Source: Candidatus Bathyarchaeota archaeon ex4484_135
Lineage (GTDB): Archaea; Thermoproteota; Bathyarchaeia; EX4484-135
Assembly: GCA_002255025.1 (NCBI GenBank)
Contig: NJEJ01000038.1
Span: forward strand, 1 to 8,585
Direction: 5' to 3'
DNA length: 8,585 nucleotides
Program-made: the position numbers and the translations under genes
Notes under the pieces: generated by a model
The model's database searches: none
Told to the model about the DNA's origin: nothing
Seen by the model: only the letters and a program-made list of their open reading frames with translations
Part shown: in pieces, positions 5,818 to 8,585 of the stretch
Position numbering within the stretch: the first letter of the stretch is position 1
Layout: each line of letters opens with the position of its first letter

Positions 5818-5848
5818 GCGGGGCCTCGCCCGCCCAGCGGTGGGTGAG

Positions 5849-6316
5849 ATGGGCGAGGCCCAGGAGTTGAAGAAGAAACTCCAGGCCGCCATAGATGCCT
5901 TCAGGGACGAGCGTATAAGGTGGTTCGTGGGGAAGAGCAGGTCCCTCGTGGACTCTGGCCTGGTATCGCTAGAGAAGATGGACGAGCTCGTCAGGTACCT
6001 ACTGAGGGACGAGATAGAAAGGCACCTCATAATGCGTGAGATAGAGACCAACGGCCCCCTCACGGTCCCCGAGCTGGCCCAGAGGACTGGCGTGAGCCCC
6101 GAGCGTGTGGAAGAACACGTGAAGGTCTTGTGCGTAGTAGGCGAGCTTATACCGTCTGGCGAGAAAGAAGGCTCAACGGCTTACGCCCTGAGAGCGCCCG
6201 TCGATGAAATCATGAAGGAGCGGAGGATATGTCCCTGTGAGACCGTGGTGGCTCTGCTCCACAGGCTCTTAGGCCTGTGGGGTGGTGGAGGTGGCCGGGA
6301 GAAGCAGGCAGGGTAG
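5849..6316 (+). CDS. Winged-helix protein 1 with a C-terminal CPC tail
   Basis: A 155-residue protein whose first 120 residues match the protein encoded at 6734-7075 along their whole length. Residues 1-60 are helical (LQAAIDAFRDERIRWFVGKSR...). Residues about 60-115 form a winged helix-turn-helix; NGPLTVPELAQRTG at 68-81 is the first helix and turn, and STAYAL resembles the wing. A C-terminal extension absent from the paralogue includes ICPCETVVALLHRLLGLWGGGGG, possibly a metal or redox site. The ATG at 5849 follows GGTGGGTGAG; an in-frame ATG at 5816 lies inside the TATA-like box and is rejected. It is probably an ArsR/MarR-like DNA-binding regulator of the operon it begins, but could instead be a structural partner of the Hdr complex. 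Its last 35 nt overlap mvhD. Confidence 0.8.
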   Translation: MGEAQELKKKLQAAIDAFRDERIRWFVGKSRSLVDSGLVSLEKMDELVRYLLRDEIERHLIMREIETNGPLTVPELAQRTGVSPERVEEHVKVLCVVGELIPSGEKEGSTAYALRAPVDEIMKERRICPCETVVALLHRLLGLWGGGGGREKQAG

Positions 6317-6966
6317 CTCAGGCGATTTCGAGCCCCTCATAGTGGCCTTCTGCTGCAACTGGTGTTCTTATGCCGGTGCCGACCTGGCTGGGACAAGCCG
6401 CTTAGAATACCCGACGAACGTCCGCATCATAAGGGTCATGTGCTCTGGCCGTGTTGACCCAGTTTTCGTCCTAGAGGCGTTTAAGCGTGGTGCAGATGGC
6501 GTCCTCCTGACGGGATGCCATCCCGGCGACTGCCACTACATAGATGGCAACATGAAGGCTGAGATGAGAGCCCGCTACATAAAGATGTGCCTCGAGGAAA
6601 TAGGCCTCGAGCCAGAGCGTTTCAGGCTTGAGTGGGTATCGGCCTCAGAGGGCGTCAGGTTCGCCCAGCTCATAAAGGAGTTCACCGAGACCGTCAGGAA
6701 GATAGGGCCAAACCCGCTGAAGGGTGGCGAGACATGAGCGAGGAGATGAGGGCTAAGCTGAGGGCGGCCTTCGAGGCCTTCTCGAGCGAGAGGGTCCGCT
6801 GGCTGTTGGGCAGGTCCAGGCACATAGCCGAGGTCGGCAAGCTCAAGCCAGAAGAGACCAGGGAGCTCATCAGATCCATCTTGGCCGAGGAGCTCGAGAG
6901 GGGGCTCATAGTGAGCGAGCTGAAGGCCAACGGCCCCCTCACGGTCCCCGAGCTGGCCCAGAGGAC
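6048..6966 (+). repeat. 40-nt perfect repeat shared by the two winged-helix genes (6048-6087 and 6927-6966)
   Basis: Two copies of 40 identical bases in the same reading phase encode NGPLTVPELAQRT in both winged-helix genes. The surrounding sequence is clearly diverged. This is either strong codon-level constraint on the recognition helix region or local gene conversion after duplication. The span given covers both copies and the intervening mvhD gene. Confidence 0.85.
6282..6737 (+). CDS. mvhD: MvhD/FrhD-family iron-sulfur (delta) subunit
   Basis: An electron-transfer protein that holds a [2Fe-2S] cluster and links an electron donor, classically the MvhAG hydrogenase, to HdrA in the soluble heterodisulfide-reductase complex. 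All characteristic cysteines are present: CCNWC at residues 24-28, MCSGR at 53-57 and GCHPGDCHY at 78-86. The family-typical YPTNVRIIRV and FRLEWVSASEG are also visible. Length is 151 residues, near the family norm of 130-145 plus a short N-terminal extension. GTG codons at 6282, 6285 and 6291 are all possible starts; all overlap the upstream gene. The stop overlaps the next start in ATGA (6734-6737). The gene stands between the two winged-helix paralogues, separated by one of them from hdrC. Confidence 0.92.
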   Translation: MVEVAGRSRQGSSGDFEPLIVAFCCNWCSYAGADLAGTSRLEYPTNVRIIRVMCSGRVDPVFVLEAFKRGADGVLLTGCHPGDCHYIDGNMKAEMRARYIKMCLEEIGLEPERFRLEWVSASEGVRFAQLIKEFTETVRKIGPNPLKGGET

Positions 6967-7075
6967 GGGCTTGCCTAAGCGTAAGATAATGTGGCACCTC
7001 ATATGCATGATGAAGGAAGGGCGTGTCGCCATCCGGGGCAAGAAGGGCGACTACTACGCCTTCTCGGTCCCCTGA
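6734..7075 (+). CDS. Winged-helix protein 2 (paralogue of winged-helix protein 1)
   Basis: A 113-residue protein homologous over its full length to the one encoded at 5849-6316. The N-terminal helical half reads MRAKLRAAFEAFSSERVRWLLGRSRHIAE. The winged helix follows, with NGPLTVPELAQRTG at 66-79, the second helix KRKIMWHLICMMKEG at about 82-96 and the wing GKKGDYYAFSVP at the end. It lacks the CPC tail of its relative. The ATG overlaps the mvhD stop in ATGA, which settles the start and implies translational coupling. The 22-nt gap to hdrC holds the hdrC ribosome site. Likely a transcription regulator or a small partner protein of the Hdr-MvhD complex; its embedding between electron-transfer subunits makes both plausible. 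Confidence 0.82.
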   Translation: MSEEMRAKLRAAFEAFSSERVRWLLGRSRHIAEVGKLKPEETRELIRSILAEELERGLIVSELKANGPLTVPELAQRTGLPKRKIMWHLICMMKEGRVAIRGKKGDYYAFSVP

Positions 7076-7097
7076 GCTACCAACAGGGGGATGCCAG

Positions 7098-7571
7098 GTG
7101 GGCGAAACCGGCGTGAAAATGGCCGAGGTAAAGGCCAGCTACTGCGTGCAGTGCGGTAAGTGCTCGGGCAGCTGCCCAGCTGCCAAGTTCCTCGAGATGA
7201 GGCCCAGGAAGGTAGTACTCATGTACCACTTAGGCATGGTAGATGAGCTGATCAAGTCGGGTTGGATGTGGATGTGTGCGGATTGCCTGGCCTGTGAGGA
7301 GAGGTGCCCGTACGAGGTCGGGCCCCACAGCCTGATAATGGAGCTGAGGGCCTATTGTGCCCGCAAGGGGCTGAAGCTGCCCGCCTACTACAGGCAGGTG
7401 GCGAGCAACATCACCAAGACGGGGTTCGTCCAAGAGCCCGTGAGCATAAGGACCAGGGCCCGCAGGCGTGTGGACAGGAGCTCCCTAGGGCTGCCGGAGC
7501 CCAAGGGCCCCTCCCGCCTGGAGGATTTTGCCGAGAAGGTCAGGAAGCTCCTGGAGGTGAGCATGTCATGA
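7098..7571 (+). CDS. hdrC: Heterodisulfide reductase subunit C (iron-sulfur)
   Basis: The ferredoxin-like subunit that carries electrons from HdrA to HdrB. It has two complete [4Fe-4S] motifs: CVQCGKCSGSCP at residues 16-27 and CADCLACEERCP at 60-71. The usual PRKVVLMYHLGMVDEL and WMWMCADC link between them is present. With GTG 7098 as start the protein has 157 residues, short to normal for the family, with an Arg-rich C-terminal region. AGGGGG at 7085-7090 supports that start; GTG 7113 and ATG 7119 are alternatives that would still leave both motifs intact. The stop overlaps hdrB in ATGA (7568-7571). Confidence 0.93.
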   Translation: MGETGVKMAEVKASYCVQCGKCSGSCPAAKFLEMRPRKVVLMYHLGMVDELIKSGWMWMCADCLACEERCPYEVGPHSLIMELRAYCARKGLKLPAYYRQVASNITKTGFVQEPVSIRTRARRRVDRSSLGLPEPKGPSRLEDFAEKVRKLLEVSMS

Positions 7572-8446
7572 AAGTGCTCTTGTTCCTCGGCTGCACCGTC
7601 CAGACGGAACAGTACGCTTACGAACTCTCCGTGAGGAGCGTCCTGCCCAAGCTGGGCGTGGAGCTCATCGACATGCCCGAGTCGAACTGCTGTGGTTACC
7701 CGGTGAAGAGCATCAGCCCGATGGCCTGGGCCTACATGGCTGGCAGGCTGATGGCCATAGCCGAGCGTGAAGGCCTCCCGCTGTTGACCCTCTGCAACGG
7801 CTGCCACCTCAGCCTCACGGAGCTGAAGTGGGCCCTGACCGAGCAGCCCGATTTATTAGACAAGTTGAACGAGCTGCTCGAGCCAGAGGGCCTAAAGCTG
7901 GAGGGGAAGACCGAGGTAATCCACGTGCTCGAGCTCCTCTACGAGAGGCTGGGGCCCGAGGCCATAAGGGAGCACCTGGCCCGGGAGCTGAGGGGCCTCA
8001 GGCTGGCGGCACACTATGGCTGCCACTTGCTCAGGCCCAGCACGCTCGGGAGGCCAGATGACCCAGAGAACCCCAGGAAGCTAGACGAGCTCATAGAGGC
8101 CCTAGGTGCCTCGCCCGTGGATTACCCAGGCAAGCTGGACTGTTGCGGCTCCGGCTTAGCCCCGTTCCACGGCCGGGAGGCCATGAAGATGGTCGGTTGG
8201 AAACTCTTAGAGGCCAAGAAGGCTGGTGTTGATGCCCTGGTCGTGATGTGCCCGTTCTGCATGAAGATGTTAGATGGCAAGCAGACCGTTGCAAGCAGGC
8301 TGGTAGGCCAAGACGTAGGCCTCCCGGTCGTGTACTACACCCAGCTCCTCGGCCTGGCCATGGGCATGTCGCCGGGGGAGCTGGGGCTTGAATTGAACTT
8401 AAGTCCCGTAGAGAGGCTGCTCGCGAAGATGGGGGTGAAGATGTGA
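7568..8446 (+). CDS. hdrB: Heterodisulfide reductase subunit B (catalytic, CCG domains)
   Basis: The subunit that reduces the disulfide substrate (CoM-S-S-CoB in methanogens) on unusual non-cubane iron-sulfur clusters. It is 292 residues long, as expected. Both CCG domains are complete. The first has Cys9, Cys41-Cys42 and the pair Cys76/Cys79 (LCNGCHLS). The second has Cys152 (HYGCHLLRP), Cys192-Cys193 and Cys228/Cys231 (MCPFCMKM). All ten cluster cysteines are therefore present, so catalytic competence is plausible. The ATG overlaps the hdrC stop and the stop overlaps the hdrA start in GTGA (8443-8446). Whether the physiological disulfide is CoM-S-S-CoB or another thiol pair cannot be told from this window. 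Confidence 0.95.
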   Translation: MKVLLFLGCTVQTEQYAYELSVRSVLPKLGVELIDMPESNCCGYPVKSISPMAWAYMAGRLMAIAEREGLPLLTLCNGCHLSLTELKWALTEQPDLLDKLNELLEPEGLKLEGKTEVIHVLELLYERLGPEAIREHLARELRGLRLAAHYGCHLLRPSTLGRPDDPENPRKLDELIEALGASPVDYPGKLDCCGSGLAPFHGREAMKMVGWKLLEAKKAGVDALVVMCPFCMKMLDGKQTVASRLVGQDVGLPVVYYTQLLGLAMGMSPGELGLELNLSPVERLLAKMGVKM

Positions 8447-8585
8447 GCGGTGAGAGGCCGAGGGCGGCCTTGGTCGTGGGCGGCGGGGTAGCTGGCATCC
8501 AGGCGGCACTTGACCTGGCGAGCAGGGGCATCCACGTCTACTTGGTCGAGCGTTCGCCCAGCATAGGCGGGCACATGGCCCAGCT
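8443..8585 (+). CDS. hdrA: Heterodisulfide reductase subunit A, 5' end (truncated by window edge)
   Basis: The flavin-containing electron-bifurcating subunit. Only 47 residues are visible, but they hold the FAD dinucleotide-binding fold: LVVGGGVAGIQAALDLA at about residues 10-26, the acidic end of strand 2 (VYLVERS), and the HdrA-typical SIGGHMAQ. The GTG start overlaps the hdrB stop. The reading frame is open to the window edge. The unusual order C-B-A, with mvhD upstream, still gives every part of the soluble Hdr core. Confidence 0.9.
   Translation, partial: MSGERPRAALVVGGGVAGIQAALDLASRGIHVYLVERSPSIGGHMAQ

Noticed and set aside
5816..5848. ATG at 5816 as the start of winged-helix protein 1
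   Set aside because: It lies inside the TATA-like box, while the ATG at 5849 has a good ribosome site and matches the N-terminus of its paralogue.
6632..6733. Upstream extension of winged-helix protein 2
   Set aside because: This stretch is mvhD read in another frame; the ATG at 6734 forms an ATGA overlap and gives the N-terminus that aligns with the paralogue.
7304..7567. N-terminal extension of HdrB
   Set aside because: It is hdrC read in another frame; HdrB proteins begin at the strand just before the first cysteine, as the ATG at 7568 gives.

Overview
The window is archaeal chromosome, roughly 60% GC by sampling, with strong use of AGG (Arg), ATA (Ile) and GTG/TTG starts. The evidence for Archaea is an archaeal-type adenylate kinase, eL34 and eL14 ribosomal proteins, Cbf5, a DUF106/EMC3-type membrane protein, TATA-like promoter boxes and a bulge-helix-bulge (BHB) intron. 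The order adk, DUF106, eL34, cmk, eL14, cbf5 is an old archaeal housekeeping string. A cbf5 intron points to the Crenarchaeota/TACK side. HdrABC plus MvhD points to an anaerobe with methanogen-like or sulfur/hydrogen energy metabolism. A thermophilic TACK lineage such as Korarchaeota or a methanogenic relative would fit, but the lineage is inference.

Layout. Bases 1-1176 hold the 3' part of argS. Bases 1227-3791 hold a small Cys/His protein, adkA, a DUF106 insertase-like protein, rpl34e, cmk and rpl14e, all on the plus strand with short gaps. At 3788-4021 a lower-GC, minus-strand antitoxin-like gene converges on rpl14e; their stop codons interlock in one CTAG. Bases 4022-4149 are a divergent promoter region with a tandem 15-bp repeat. 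Bases 4150-5186 hold cbf5, followed by an RsmC-like methyltransferase that overlaps it by 4 nt. From 5849 a new transcription unit begins: winged-helix protein 1, mvhD, winged-helix protein 2, hdrC, hdrB and the start of hdrA, which runs off the right edge.

The central observation is in cbf5. Read straight through, the gene is broken: the first frame stops at 4411-4413, and the conserved continuation is in another frame. Removing exactly 20 nt (4382-4401) restores a 338-aa Cbf5. Those 20 nt lie in a textbook BHB: a 5-bp outer helix, a 3-nt bulge, a 4-bp central helix, a 3-nt bulge, a 5-bp inner helix and a 3-nt loop. The intron interrupts the codon of the catalytic aspartate (G|AT, Asp78), so an unspliced message cannot give active enzyme.

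How the genes work together. The first half supplies nucleotide kinases, ribosomal proteins and rRNA modification. The second half encodes a soluble heterodisulfide-reductase module: HdrA is the flavin electron-bifurcating subunit, HdrB/C the disulfide-reducing arm, and MvhD the electron bridge. Two paralogous winged-helix proteins are embedded in it. No hydrogenase, formate dehydrogenase or other electron donor is visible before the window ends. No tRNA, rRNA, CRISPR array, insertion sequence or convincing poly-T terminator was seen.
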